The position numbers were made by a program, and so were the translations under genes. From Streptomyces sp. NBS 14/10 (GTDB lineage Bacteria; Actinomycetota; Actinomycetes; Streptomycetales; Streptomycetaceae), in the NCBI RefSeq assembly GCF_002224125.1, contig NZ_NCSM01000008.1, forward strand, positions 96,475 to 160,474: a stretch of DNA of 64,000 bases. Reading direction: 5' to 3'. Below, piece by piece: positions 1-7,904 of the stretch (positions are counted from its first letter, which is position 1; the number at the start of each line of letters is the position of its first letter). The notes under the pieces are model-generated. The model was not told where the DNA came from. It saw only the letters and a list, made by a program, of their open reading frames with translations, and made no database searches.

Positions 1-1
1 C

Positions 2-580
2 GTCTCCTTCGGCGCCCCCGAGAAGAAGCTCGGCATCAAGGGCTCCCCGACCCGCGAGGTCTACCTCGACAACGTCCGGATCCCCGCCGACCGCATGATC
101 GGCGCCGAGGGCACCGGCTTCGCCACCGCCATGAAGACCCTCGACCACACCCGTATCACCATCGCCGCCCAGGCCCTCGGCATCGCCCAGGGCGCCCTGG
201 ACTACGCGAAGGGCTATGTCCAGGAGCGCAAGCAGTTCGGCAAGCCGATCGCCGACTTCCAGGGCATCCAGTTCATGCTCGCCGACATGGCCATGAAGCT
301 CGAGGCCGCCCGCCAGCTCACCTACGCGGCCGCCGCCAGGTCCGAGCGCGTCGCCGCCGGAGCCGGGAAGGAAGACCTCACCTTCTTCGGCGCCGCCGCC
401 AAGTGCTACGCCTCCGACGCCGCCATGGAGATCACCACCGACGCGGTCCAGCTCCTCGGCGGCTACGGCTACACCCGCGACTACCCGGTCGAGCGCATGA
501 TGCGCGACGCCAAGATTACGCAAATTTATGAAGGCACGAATCAGGTGCAGCGGATCGTGATGGCCAGGAACCTGCCCTAG
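2..580 (+). CDS. Acyl-CoA dehydrogenase, C-terminal part (5' end outside window)
   Basis: FAD-dependent enzyme that oxidises acyl-CoA to trans-2-enoyl-CoA in fatty-acid or branched-chain amino-acid breakdown. Only the last 192 residues are present; the reading frame is open from base 2. Visible family features, in order: the end of the middle beta domain ([16 protein letters not shown]), the segment [17 protein letters not shown], then [20 protein letters not shown] and [15 protein letters not shown]. The Glu of IYEGTNQ is the usual catalytic base of short-chain members. The family is normally about 380-400 residues, so roughly half is missing. Acyl chain-length preference cannot be judged from this part. 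Confidence 0.95.
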   Translation, partial: VSFGAPEKKLGIKGSPTREVYLDNVRIPADRMIGAEGTGFATAMKTLDHTRITIAAQALGIAQGALDYAKGYVQERKQFGKPIADFQGIQFMLADMAMKLEAARQLTYAAAARSERVAAGAGKEDLTFFGAAAKCYASDAAMEITTDAVQLLGGYGYTRDYPVERMMRDAKITQIYEGTNQVQRIVMARNLP

Positions 581-659
581 CGGTCGACAGCAGTCGAGAG
601 AACGCCCCTGCCGATCGTCATAGGTGGTAGGGGTGTTCGGGTCCGTGCTGGAAGATCAG

Positions 660-742
660 CGTTTTACGCCGCGCACGATCAAGGTTCCGGCGCGGAGGCG
701 GAGCGTCTGCTCGGGGTCGCGCTTCAGGTTGGCCGTGAGGGG
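660..742 (-). pseudogene. Remnant of a MmcQ/YjbR-like gene
   Basis: Read on the minus strand, this stretch encodes PLTANLKRDPEQTLRLRAG followed by TLIVRGVKR. That closely matches PLTANLKCDPEQALSLRAE and GLIVPGWHMNKR of the intact YjbR-like gene 1.3 kb downstream (1907-2272). No start codon or N-terminal half is present, and the frame runs into a stop right after the match. I read it as a relic of a second copy. About 28 codons are recognisable. Confidence 0.6.
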
Positions 743-840
743 GGCGCGGCGCCCGGGGCATCGTGGCTGCGCCCGTTAATTCCTTCAGCATTTGAGTGGA
801 TTCGGCCTGCGCGCGTGCCCGGAGCCATGACAATGTGTGC

Positions 841-1860
841 ATGGTTGACGACTGGAAGCGACACCTTGATGCGCTTCACGAAGAGTTGGTCCGCCGCGAC
901 GACCCCGTTGCCTGGGTGACCGAGGCCGACGCGGTGAACGCTTCGCGGCGATACCCGTACTTGGCGCTGCGTGGGCCTGTCTTCGGTATCGCCGTGCAGG
1001 AACCCGCCGTCGGTCCGGACTGGCGTCTGCTGCTGCCGGTCGTGGACGGGACGCCCCAGCAGGCCCGGGACGGGCTGCACTCGCACCTGTGGTTCAAGGC
1101 CAAGGACGACACCGACGACCCTGCCGTACGACGCGAACTATTGGCGGCCGTGGCCGTGCTGGAACGCGAGCCGGTCAACGACGTGGAGGTCCTCGGCGTG
1201 CGCTACCGGGTTGTACGGGGAGACGAGTTCGCGCGCAGCGGGGAGGACGGGCTGGAGCCACCCCGCCCCACCGACAGGGAACCGGTCGACAGAACCTGGG
1301 GCGTACACCGCAGGACGCCCTCGCCGGACAAGGGATTCGTCCTCGACCCCGGCCAGGACGGCGGCCTGATCGCAGGCGCCTTGAAGCTGGGGCTGCGCGA
1401 TTTCGCCTACGCCGACTCCGACTCCCGATTCCCGGCCGAAGTACGCGCGGACTCCAAAGAGGCAGTCGCCGCCTATCCGGATATTGTCCTGCTTCCTGTC
1501 GGCTTCGGCGTGGTGGAACGCGATGAGAAGTGGTGGCGGCCACGTGGCGCCATGATGGCCACCCCGCACGAGGCACGGGACCTGCTGTACGGCGCGATGA
1601 CGGATACCTGGCCTGCGCTCTACCAACTCGACGAGCATGAGAAAGCCGAGTACATCAAGGCGGCCGAGGAGTTCAAAGCCGCCGGTCACGCCAATGATGC
1701 GCGCGTGGGCGACCGCCTGTACCGCATCTGCCGTATCGAACGGCTGGTCCGCTGCGGTCCGGACGGGCCGGAGCCACCGCGCCGCACAGACGTTGACGAA
1801 TACGGTCCTTCGAAGATGCATCCGACGATGAGCGAGGACGGCAGCCTCCACTACGACTGA
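841..1860 (+). CDS. DUF5954-like hypothetical protein
   Basis: Soluble protein of 339 residues with no signal peptide or membrane segment. It resembles the Streptomyces proteins I recall as DUF5954; no function is known. The central segment has many charged residues and Trp/Tyr (WWRPRG, DTWPALYQLDEHEKAEYIKAA). The C-terminal part contains DRLYRICRIERLVRCGPDGP, then a tail rich in Pro and Asp. I chose ATG 841 because the protein then opens MVDDWKRHLDALHEELVRRD; an in-frame start at 796 would add a Cys/Arg-rich leader of 15 residues. A rho-independent terminator follows directly. Confidence 0.75.
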   Translation: MVDDWKRHLDALHEELVRRDDPVAWVTEADAVNASRRYPYLALRGPVFGIAVQEPAVGPDWRLLLPVVDGTPQQARDGLHSHLWFKAKDDTDDPAVRRELLAAVAVLEREPVNDVEVLGVRYRVVRGDEFARSGEDGLEPPRPTDREPVDRTWGVHRRTPSPDKGFVLDPGQDGGLIAGALKLGLRDFAYADSDSRFPAEVRADSKEAVAAYPDIVLLPVGFGVVERDEKWWRPRGAMMATPHEARDLLYGAMTDTWPALYQLDEHEKAEYIKAAEEFKAAGHANDARVGDRLYRICRIERLVRCGPDGPEPPRRTDVDEYGPSKMHPTMSEDGSLHYD

Positions 1861-1883
1861 TCCTCCGCACTGTGTCACGGGTG

Positions 1884-1906
1884 CCGGCCCTGAAGGGCCG
1901 GTCTTT
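1884..1906 (+). terminator. Rho-independent terminator
   Basis: Perfect 8-bp stem (CCGGCCCT / AGGGCCGG) with a 2-nt loop, followed by TCTTTT on the plus strand. It sits between the stop of the DUF5954-like gene and the convergent YjbR-like gene. Confidence 0.8.
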
Positions 1907-2272
1907 TCAGGGGCGGTCGAGGCGTAGCCGCTCGGCTCGCGGCAGACCCGCGACCACCAGGTCGTACGAGTCCTCGATGAGCTCTCGCACCAGCCGGTCG
2001 GGAAGGTCCGCGTCGACCGTCACCGTGTTCCAGTGGCGCTTGTTCATATGCCATCCCGGAACGATCAGCCCGGGGTGCTCGGCGCGGAGACTGAGCGCCT
2101 GCTCCGGGTCGCACTTCAGGTTCGCCGTGAGGGGGCGCGCGTCCAGGGTCGTCAGGGCGAACATCTTGCCGCCGACCTTGTAGACGGAGACTTCCGGGAC
2201 TCTGGGGAAGGGGAACTCCTCCACAGCCGCGTTGAAGGAGAGGCAGAAGGAGCGAAGCTGCTCGGGGGTCAC
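1907..2272 (-). CDS. MmcQ/YjbR family protein
   Basis: Small protein of 121 residues in the CyaY-like fold family annotated MmcQ/YjbR. Some members are called DNA-binding, but the cellular role is unsettled. Family features: SFNAAVEEFPF near the N-terminus, EVSVYKVGGKMFALTTLD in the middle, then PLTANLKCDPEQALSLRAE and PGWHMNKRHWNTV, and a C-terminal helix DRLVRELIEDSYDLVVAGL. I chose GTG 2272 because GAGGAG lies 8 nt upstream and the protein then begins VTPEQLRSFCL, as in relatives; the frame stays open up to 2341. A truncated copy lies at 660-742. Confidence 0.85.
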   Translation of the reverse strand: MTPEQLRSFCLSFNAAVEEFPFPRVPEVSVYKVGGKMFALTTLDARPLTANLKCDPEQALSLRAEHPGLIVPGWHMNKRHWNTVTVDADLPDRLVRELIEDSYDLVVAGLPRAERLRLDRP

Positions 2273-2369
2273 TCCGGTATCTCCTCGTGCCTCGACTGGT
2301 GCGCTGTTCCCGCCGATGTTGTCACGCACCGATGTTGTCACGCGGCACCGACAACCGGGCGGCGTGCGC

Positions 2370-3233
2370 TCAGCGGTAGCCGGTCAGGCCGTCCGCCAGT
2401 TCGTCCTCGTCGCCGTCGCGGACGGCGTAGAGGGCCTGCTGCAGGGCGAAGGTGCCGCGGATCGCTGAGATACGGCCGGTCGTGCCGCCGTCCGACCAGC
2501 CGCCCAGGGCGAGCACCCGGCGCAGCATGTCCTCGCCGTGGCCGGCGCCGATCGCCGCGAGGTCTTCGGCGGGGTCGCCGAGTGCGGCCTCGTCCCAGTC
2601 GACCACGCCGCTGAGCCTCGGCCGCCCGGCGACCACCTCCCACAGGACGTTCTCCGCGCCGAGGTCACCGTGGACCACGGCGGCGGTGAGATGGGGGAGC
2701 CCGTCGAGCGCCGCGAGCTCCCGCTCGGCGCGGCGGCGGCCGTCGTAGGACATGAGCGGGAACAACTCGGCGCGGACGCTTGCCGCGAATTCCCGCCACT
2801 GGTCCCGCCGCGCATGCGGCAGCGCCGCCCGCACCCGTTCGTCGGCCCCGGCCGCGGCCAGCGCCGTCAGCAGGGCGGCGTACTGCGCCGCCACCGACTC
2901 GGCCGCGGCGGGGTGCCGGAGGTCATCGCTGTCCAGCGGCGCTCCGGGGATCCGGCTGAGTACGAGGAAGGGTGGCTCGGCCGTATCCGGGGCGCAGCCT
3001 TCGGCCAGCGGCTCGGGGGTGCGGAAGCCCAGGTCGAGCTGGGCGAGCGCGCGCAGTACGGCCGCCCGCCCGGGCAGCCGGACGGCTGCCGCGGCGGTAC
3101 GGGGCAGGCAGACGACACGGTCCGAGCCGAGCACGACATGGTGGAACTGGCCCTCGCGGACGGCGAAATCATCCGGCGGATCGTCGGGCAGCAGCCGGTC
3201 GAGCAGTTCTCGATGCGTCTGAAGGACTCCCAC
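2370..3233 (-). CDS. Aminoglycoside phosphotransferase-fold (APH) kinase
   Basis: Cytoplasmic protein of 287 residues with the APH/ChoK kinase fold (Pfam APH). The catalytic loop is VHGDLGAENVLW, with Asp as catalytic base and Asn as Mg ligand. The metal-binding loop is VVDWDEAALGDPAEDLA. The N-terminal lobe has HHVVLGSDRVVCLPRT. The family includes antibiotic kinases but also many kinases of sugars, amino alcohols and macrolides, so the substrate is unknown. It is divergent from the ABC exporter starting at 3307, with only 73 bp between them. Resistance is possible but unsupported beyond the fold. Confidence 0.85.
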   Translation of the reverse strand: MGVLQTHRELLDRLLPDDPPDDFAVREGQFHHVVLGSDRVVCLPRTAAAAVRLPGRAAVLRALAQLDLGFRTPEPLAEGCAPDTAEPPFLVLSRIPGAPLDSDDLRHPAAAESVAAQYAALLTALAAAGADERVRAALPHARRDQWREFAASVRAELFPLMSYDGRRRAERELAALDGLPHLTAAVVHGDLGAENVLWEVVAGRPRLSGVVDWDEAALGDPAEDLAAIGAGHGEDMLRRVLALGGWSDGGTTGRISAIRGTFALQQALYAVRDGDEDELADGLTGYR

Positions 3234-3306
3234 GGAACGTGGACTCTAGTGCTCTGCCCGGCTGCTAGCATCCCGTTTGATTTCGCCTTGGGGGTGAGGA
3301 GCGGTG

Positions 3307-4221
3307 ATGGGGGACGGGCTGGTCGTTTATGAAATCAGCGGCGTTACGAAGAGATTCGCCGGTGCCGGTCGGGCGGCGAACGACGATATCTCGTTCACCA
3401 TTGAACAGGGCGAGTTCTTCGGCATGCTCGGCAGCAATGGTGCCGGAAAGACCACCCTGATCAAACAGATGGTGGGGCTCCTGAAGAGCAGTTCGGGCGC
3501 CATCCGGCTCTACGGCCAGGACGTGCTCGCCGACCCCGTCTTCACCAGTATGCGGGTCTCGTACATGCCCCAGACCGCGTTCGCCCTCAACAGCCTGACG
3601 GCCGCCGAGGCGATCTATGTCACGGCGCATCTCAGGGGGCTCGGGCGGCGGGAGGCCAGGCGCCGTCGGGACGCGCTCATCGAGCGGCTGGACATCGGGG
3701 CGATGCGGAACAAGGCCGCCCGGCGGATGTCCGGCGGGGAGCGGCGGCTGCTTCAGCTGGCGGTGGCGCTGGTGGCCGATCTGCCCGTGCTGATCCTCGA
3801 CGAGCCGACGAACGAACTGGACCCGGCGCGCCGCCGCATGGTCTGGGACCTGCTGCGCGAACTCAACCATGAACAAGGGCAGACCATCGTCCTGATCACC
3901 CACAACGCCCTCGAGGCCGAGCAGGTGATCGAGCGGGTGGGCATCCTCCGCGAGGGCAGCCTGGTGGCCGTGGGGCGGCCGGCGGAGCTCAAGAGCGGGC
4001 TGGCCAAGACGCTGAGCGTGCATCTGACCCTGCGCGAGGGGATGGCCGCCGAGTTGCCCGAGTACCTCCAGGTGCAGAGCCGGCACCGGGGCAAGGTGGT
4101 CGCGCAGGTCTCCCGTACGGATGTCGCGCGGCTGACGGCCGACCTCGATCTCGACGAAGTCCTGGAATTCCGGCTGCAGTCCAAGACGCTGGAGGAGGTG
4201 TATTTTGAGTACGGAAACTGA
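3307..4221 (+). CDS. ABC transporter ATP-binding protein (ABC-2 exporter)
   Basis: ATPase subunit of an ABC-2 type exporter, 304 residues. Walker A is GSNGAGKTT, the signature is MSGGERRLLQLA, and Walker B is LILDEPTNELDP. A C-terminal extension of about 80 residues follows the nucleotide-binding domain, as in drug and antibiotic exporters of the DrrA type. ATG 3307 lies 5 nt after GAGGAG; an in-frame GTG sits directly before it at 3304. The stop overlaps the start of the permease gene by 17 bp, so the two are translationally coupled. Substrate unknown. Confidence 0.9.
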   Translation: MGDGLVVYEISGVTKRFAGAGRAANDDISFTIEQGEFFGMLGSNGAGKTTLIKQMVGLLKSSSGAIRLYGQDVLADPVFTSMRVSYMPQTAFALNSLTAAEAIYVTAHLRGLGRREARRRRDALIERLDIGAMRNKAARRMSGGERRLLQLAVALVADLPVLILDEPTNELDPARRRMVWDLLRELNHEQGQTIVLITHNALEAEQVIERVGILREGSLVAVGRPAELKSGLAKTLSVHLTLREGMAAELPEYLQVQSRHRGKVVAQVSRTDVARLTADLDLDEVLEFRLQSKTLEEVYFEYGN

Positions 4222-4984
4222 GCGTAAACCGCTGCCGTTTCATCACGCGGTATGGACCCTGTTTCTGGTGCAGCTCTCCAACTGGCGGTGGTCCTGGCGG
4301 GGAATGGTGATCACCGGCATGGTGGCGCCCATCCTCACCCTGGCCGCGATGGGGGTTTTCGCCAAGGAATCGGGCGACCAGTCGGTGCATCAGGTATTCG
4401 TCGGCAGTCTGACCCTGGCGCTGCTTTTCGAGACGCAGAACAAGGTCGCGGCGAACTTCGCCTTCATGAAGTTCAATGACGCATTCGCCTTCTACGCCGC
4501 GCTGCCGGTGCGCCCGCAGGCGCTCATCGTCGCCTCGGCGGCCGCGTTCACCCTGCTGGCGCTGCCCGCGCTGGTGTGCACCACGCTGTTCGGCGTGCTG
4601 ATCCTCGGGCTGGACGTCAGCCTGTCGCCGCTGGCCGTTCCGGTGCTGCTCGCGGTGGTCCTGCCGTTCGTGGGCTACGGCGCATGGCTCGGGAGCCGGT
4701 CGAACGGCCCGGAGGAGGCCGGCTCGCTGAGCCTGCTGTCCGTCCTGGCCATGGTCTCGCTCGGGCCCGTGGCCGTCCCGGCCCATCTGCTGCCGGACTT
4801 CATGGTGTGGATCGGCTGGGCGAACCCCGCCTTCTACGCCTCTTCGCTGCTCCGGCAGGTGTTCTTCGGCCCGGTCGGCGGCAGGACGGCCGTCTACTTC
4901 GGTGTGCTGCTCGGCTATCTGCTGCTCATGTGGGTGCTGAGCAGTAAGCGGATAGCCGGATTCGGCGGGACGGCTGAGTCGTAG
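4205..4984 (+). CDS. ABC-2 type transporter permease
   Basis: Membrane protein of 259 residues with about six hydrophobic segments, partner of the ATPase encoded just upstream. Segments visible include MVITGMVAPILTLAAMGVF, LIVASAAAFTLLALPALVC, LAVPVLLAVVLPFVGYGAWL and VYFGVLLGYLLLMWVLS. The start is TTG at 4205, supported by GGAGGAGG about 6 nt upstream inside the end of the ATPase gene. A strong hairpin follows the stop. It probably exports a hydrophobic compound; no specific substrate can be inferred. Confidence 0.88.
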   Translation: MSTETERKPLPFHHAVWTLFLVQLSNWRWSWRGMVITGMVAPILTLAAMGVFAKESGDQSVHQVFVGSLTLALLFETQNKVAANFAFMKFNDAFAFYAALPVRPQALIVASAAAFTLLALPALVCTTLFGVLILGLDVSLSPLAVPVLLAVVLPFVGYGAWLGSRSNGPEEAGSLSLLSVLAMVSLGPVAVPAHLLPDFMVWIGWANPAFYASSLLRQVFFGPVGGRTAVYFGVLLGYLLLMWVLSSKRIAGFGGTAES

Positions 4985-5030
4985 CCGACGCACCCCCGTA
5001 CCGCGCACCCCGCACCGCGTACCAGAAAAG

Positions 5031-5072
5031 CGGAACGGCTGCCGCACCGGATCCGGTGCGGCAGCCGTTCCG
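5031..5072. terminator. Bidirectional terminator hairpin
   Basis: Perfect 20-bp inverted repeat (CGGAACGGCTGCCGCACCGG and its complement) with a 2-nt centre. It lies between the convergent ends of the ABC permease gene (4984) and the first LCP gene (5092). No T-run follows on either side, as is common in Streptomyces. Confidence 0.8.
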
Positions 5073-5091
5073 CGGAGGTCTCGCGCTGGCC

Positions 5092-6432
5092 TCACTTGCT
5101 GGACACGGTCACCTTCTCGTCGTTCTTCAGCTCCCCCACCAACTGCTTGACCTTCGGCATGTCCCACTGCACCGCGCTGCCCTTGGAAGTGGCCAGGCCG
5201 GGGTTGGAGACGGGCATGTTCATCTGCTTGCCGTCACCGCCGGAGACGCTCTTCATCGCGAAGAACATGTCCTTCACGTCCCAGAGGCTCATGTCCTTGT
5301 CCACGATCAGCGAGTCCAGGCCCGCGCCCATGGTCGGGTAGAGCTTGAAGGGGTTGAGGACGGTGCTCGGCGTGGCGGCCTTGTTGGCCAGCGCGGACAG
5401 GAACTTCTGCTGGTTCCTGGTGCGGTCCAGGTCGCCGCCGGCCAGGCCGTAGCGCTGGCGGACGAAGGCCAGTGCCTCCGTGCCGTTCAGCGTCTGCTTG
5501 CCCTTCTTCAGGTTGGTGCCGGCGTGCTTCTCCTTCATGTCCTGCGGGACGTCGATCTCCACGCCGCCGACCGAGTCGACGATCTTGGCGAAGCCGTCGA
5601 AGCCGATCTCCGCGTAGTGGTCGATGTGCAGACCGGTGTTGTACTCGACCGTGCGCACCAACAGCTCGGGGCCGGCCATCGAGAAGGAGGCGTTCAGCTT
5701 GTTCTGCGAGTTCTCGTACCGCTTGCCGGTGTCCGGGCCGGTGAAGGCCGGGATGGTGACCCAGGAGTCACGGGGCAGGCTGACCATGGTGTTTCCGTTG
5801 TCACCGACGTGCAGGATGATGATCGAGTCGGTGCGGCGGCCGTCGGCGGAGCCGGTGTGCAGCTTCTTCTTCTCATCGTCGGACAGGCCCTCGCGGCTGT
5901 CCGAGCCGACGATCAGATAGTTGGTGCCCTTGCCGCCGTCCGGCCGGTCCTCGACCTTGCTGAGGTCCACCTCGCGCCGCAGCTTGGAGTCGGCCCAGAA
6001 GTACGTGCCGACGCCGACCGCGAGCAGCAGTACGAGGAAGGTGATCAGGCCGATGGTTATCCGGCGCTTCCAGTTCTTGGGCCGGGCCGCGCGCGGGGCG
6101 CCGCCGTGGCCGCCCGGTCCACCCGGTCCGTCGGGCCCGCCCGGGTCACCGGGGCCGCCGCGGCCGTAGACCTGACCGGTGTTGTAGCCGTCGTCGGCGT
6201 GGCCGCCCCGGTCGTCGTAATCGTCGTAGTCCTGTGCCTGGTGCGGGACGGAGCGGCGCGGCGACAGATCAGGGGGTAGCGGCGGTTCGGCGTGCCGCGG
6301 CGGGCCTCCGACGCCCTGGCCCGCGCGCCGCACTTGCGGCATGGCGCGGGCGCCTTCCGGTTCGGCGCTGCCGCTGCCGCTGCCGTACCGGTCCCTGCGG
6401 TCGCTCGTCCACCCGTCGGGCCAATCATTCAT
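5092..6432 (-). CDS. LCP (LytR-CpsA-Psr) family protein 1
   Basis: Membrane-anchored phosphotransferase of the LCP family, which attaches wall glycopolymers such as teichoic-type polymers to peptidoglycan outside the membrane. 446 residues. The N-terminal 120 residues are cytoplasmic and rich in Gly, Pro and Asp; one membrane span follows (about 125-146, IGLITFLVLLLAVGVGTYFW), then the LCP domain. LCP motifs: YLIVGSDSREG, DSIIILHVGD, VSLPRDSWV, GFAKIVDSVGGVEI and FVRQRYGLAGGDLDRTRNQQ. It lacks a LytR_C domain. I chose ATG 6432 (MNDWPDGW); an open frame to 6600 would run into the divergent thioesterase gene. First of five same-strand LCP genes. Confidence 0.9.
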   Translation of the reverse strand: MNDWPDGWTSDRRDRYGSGSGSAEPEGARAMPQVRRAGQGVGGPPRHAEPPLPPDLSPRRSVPHQAQDYDDYDDRGGHADDGYNTGQVYGRGGPGDPGGPDGPGGPGGHGGAPRAARPKNWKRRITIGLITFLVLLLAVGVGTYFWADSKLRREVDLSKVEDRPDGGKGTNYLIVGSDSREGLSDDEKKKLHTGSADGRRTDSIIILHVGDNGNTMVSLPRDSWVTIPAFTGPDTGKRYENSQNKLNASFSMAGPELLVRTVEYNTGLHIDHYAEIGFDGFAKIVDSVGGVEIDVPQDMKEKHAGTNLKKGKQTLNGTEALAFVRQRYGLAGGDLDRTRNQQKFLSALANKAATPSTVLNPFKLYPTMGAGLDSLIVDKDMSLWDVKDMFFAMKSVSGGDGKQMNMPVSNPGLATSKGSAVQWDMPKVKQLVGELKNDEKVTVSSK

Positions 6433-6539
6433 GAAGGGAAGTGTGCCTTCCCGGGTCGGTCGCCTTACAGGGCGGGTGCCGGATCGGGGCACGGCTGTTG
6501 CAGACCTGATAAGAATCGCCCCGGCATATGGTTGACGGC

Positions 6540-7091
6540 ATGACCATTCAGGCCTCGGATCCGGAGTCAGACATTCCGGGTAAGCCCACGTCCGCCGCAC
6601 GCATCACCCTCTCGCACATCATGACCGGCAGTGACACCAATCTCCTCGGCACCGTGCACGGCGGCGTGATCATGAAATTGGTCGATGACGCGGCGGGAGC
6701 GGTCGCCGGGCGTCACTCCGAGGGCCCCGCCGTCACGGCCTCGATGGACGAGATGGCATTTCTGGAGCCGGTCAGGGTCGGGGACCTCGTCCATGTGAAG
6801 GCCCAGGTGAACTGGACCGGGCGGTCCTCGATGGAGATCGGGGTGCGGGTGATGGCCGAGCGGTGGAACGAGTCCACGCCCGCGACCCAGGTCGGCAGCG
6901 CCTATCTGGTCTTCGCGGCCGTCGACGCCGATGGCAAGCCGCGCCTCGTACCGCCGGTCATACCGGAGACCGAGCGGGACAAGCGGCGCTACGAGGAGGC
7001 CCAGATCCGGCGTACGCACCGGCTCGCCCGGCGCCGCGCGATCAAGGAGCTGCGCGCCCAGCGGGCCGCGGAGGGCATCGAGGACGCCTGA
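6540..7091 (+). CDS. Acyl-CoA thioesterase (hotdog fold, HGG motif)
   Basis: Hotdog-fold thioesterase of 183 residues that hydrolyses acyl-CoA to free acid and CoA. The N-terminal half carries the family segment GSDTNLLGTVHGGVIMKLVDDAAGAVA, given here in two parts as NLLGTVHGG and MKLVDDAAGAVA; Asp in the second part is the usual catalytic residue. ASMDEMAFLEPVRVGDLVHV follows. The last 50 residues are strongly basic and helical (ERDKRRYEEAQIRRTHRLAR), a typical actinobacterial extension. ATG 6540 has no clear ribosome site; a TATGGT hexamer ends 7 nt before it, so the message may be leaderless. Divergent from LCP 1. Confidence 0.88.
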   Translation: MTIQASDPESDIPGKPTSAARITLSHIMTGSDTNLLGTVHGGVIMKLVDDAAGAVAGRHSEGPAVTASMDEMAFLEPVRVGDLVHVKAQVNWTGRSSMEIGVRVMAERWNESTPATQVGSAYLVFAAVDADGKPRLVPPVIPETERDKRRYEEAQIRRTHRLARRRAIKELRAQRAAEGIEDA

Positions 7092-7193
7092 GGCACCGCG
7101 GGGCCGCTCCGGGGGCCGGGGGCGCCGAGGTTGCCCCCGACAGGCGCAACGGTGCGTAATCGCGCACTTACCCATGGTTCGTACAGTGGGCGC

Positions 7194-7904
7194 ATGCCAC
7201 GCCTTCCCCGCGCCGGTTCGCTGGCCGTCATCCACATTCCGGCCACCCTGCTGTTCGTCGCCGTCGGGCTGATGGTCGGCGGGACGGTCATCAACGCGGG
7301 CGGACTCGTCACGCTGACGGTCAGGCCCGTGCGCACCGTCACCCCCGAACCCAACCCCACCTGGTCCACTTCGCCGGGCCAGGCGCCGGTCACGCCGACC
7401 CCGACGGGCACTGACGTCATCCCGACGTCACCTCCGACATCGCCCCCGACCGGCGGGCCCGACACGGACTCACCGGGGCCCCAGGAGTCACCGAACCAGC
7501 CCGAGCAGCCGCAGCCCCAGCAACCACCCAAGCCGGACCAGCCCCAGCAACCCCAGCAGCAGCCGCAGGGTGGGCAGCCGAGGGCGCTGTGGCGCCCCGC
7601 CGCCCTGCACAGCGCGGCGGCTCTGCACAGCGCGGCGGCCCTGCCCGCGGCGCGGCGGCAGGACACCGGGCAGGGCGGGACGACGCTCCAGGCCAATGTG
7701 CCGGCGATCGCGACGGCCCTGGTGGGCCTGTGCACCCAGGTCCTGGCCCTGCTGACCGCCCTGATCGGGCTGTACGTGGGCGGGCGGCGGGCCGGTGCGG
7801 CCGCCCGGGGGGAGCCGCAGCCCGCGGGGCCCCGCGACACCCGCCCCGTCCGCAACACCGGCACCGTCCGCACCCCTAGGAACAGGCGACCTCGGCGCCG
7901 CTGA
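7194..7904 (+). CDS. Hypothetical membrane protein with Pro/Gln-rich linker
   Basis: Unrecognised protein of 236 residues. It has an N-terminal membrane segment (VIHIPATLLFVAVGLMVGG), then about 100 residues of Thr/Pro/Gln-rich linker (runs of PQQP and PPTSPPT), an Ala/His stretch with a short internal repeat (LHSAAALHSAAALPAA), and a second membrane segment (ATALVGLCTQVLALLTALIG) near the C-terminus. The two-span layout with a disordered loop suggests an envelope spacer or anchor; no function is assigned. Its last 29 bp overlap the convergent end of LCP 2. Confidence 0.65.
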   Translation: MPRLPRAGSLAVIHIPATLLFVAVGLMVGGTVINAGGLVTLTVRPVRTVTPEPNPTWSTSPGQAPVTPTPTGTDVIPTSPPTSPPTGGPDTDSPGPQESPNQPEQPQPQQPPKPDQPQQPQQQPQGGQPRALWRPAALHSAAALHSAAALPAARRQDTGQGGTTLQANVPAIATALVGLCTQVLALLTALIGLYVGGRRAGAAARGEPQPAGPRDTRPVRNTGTVRTPRNRRPRRR

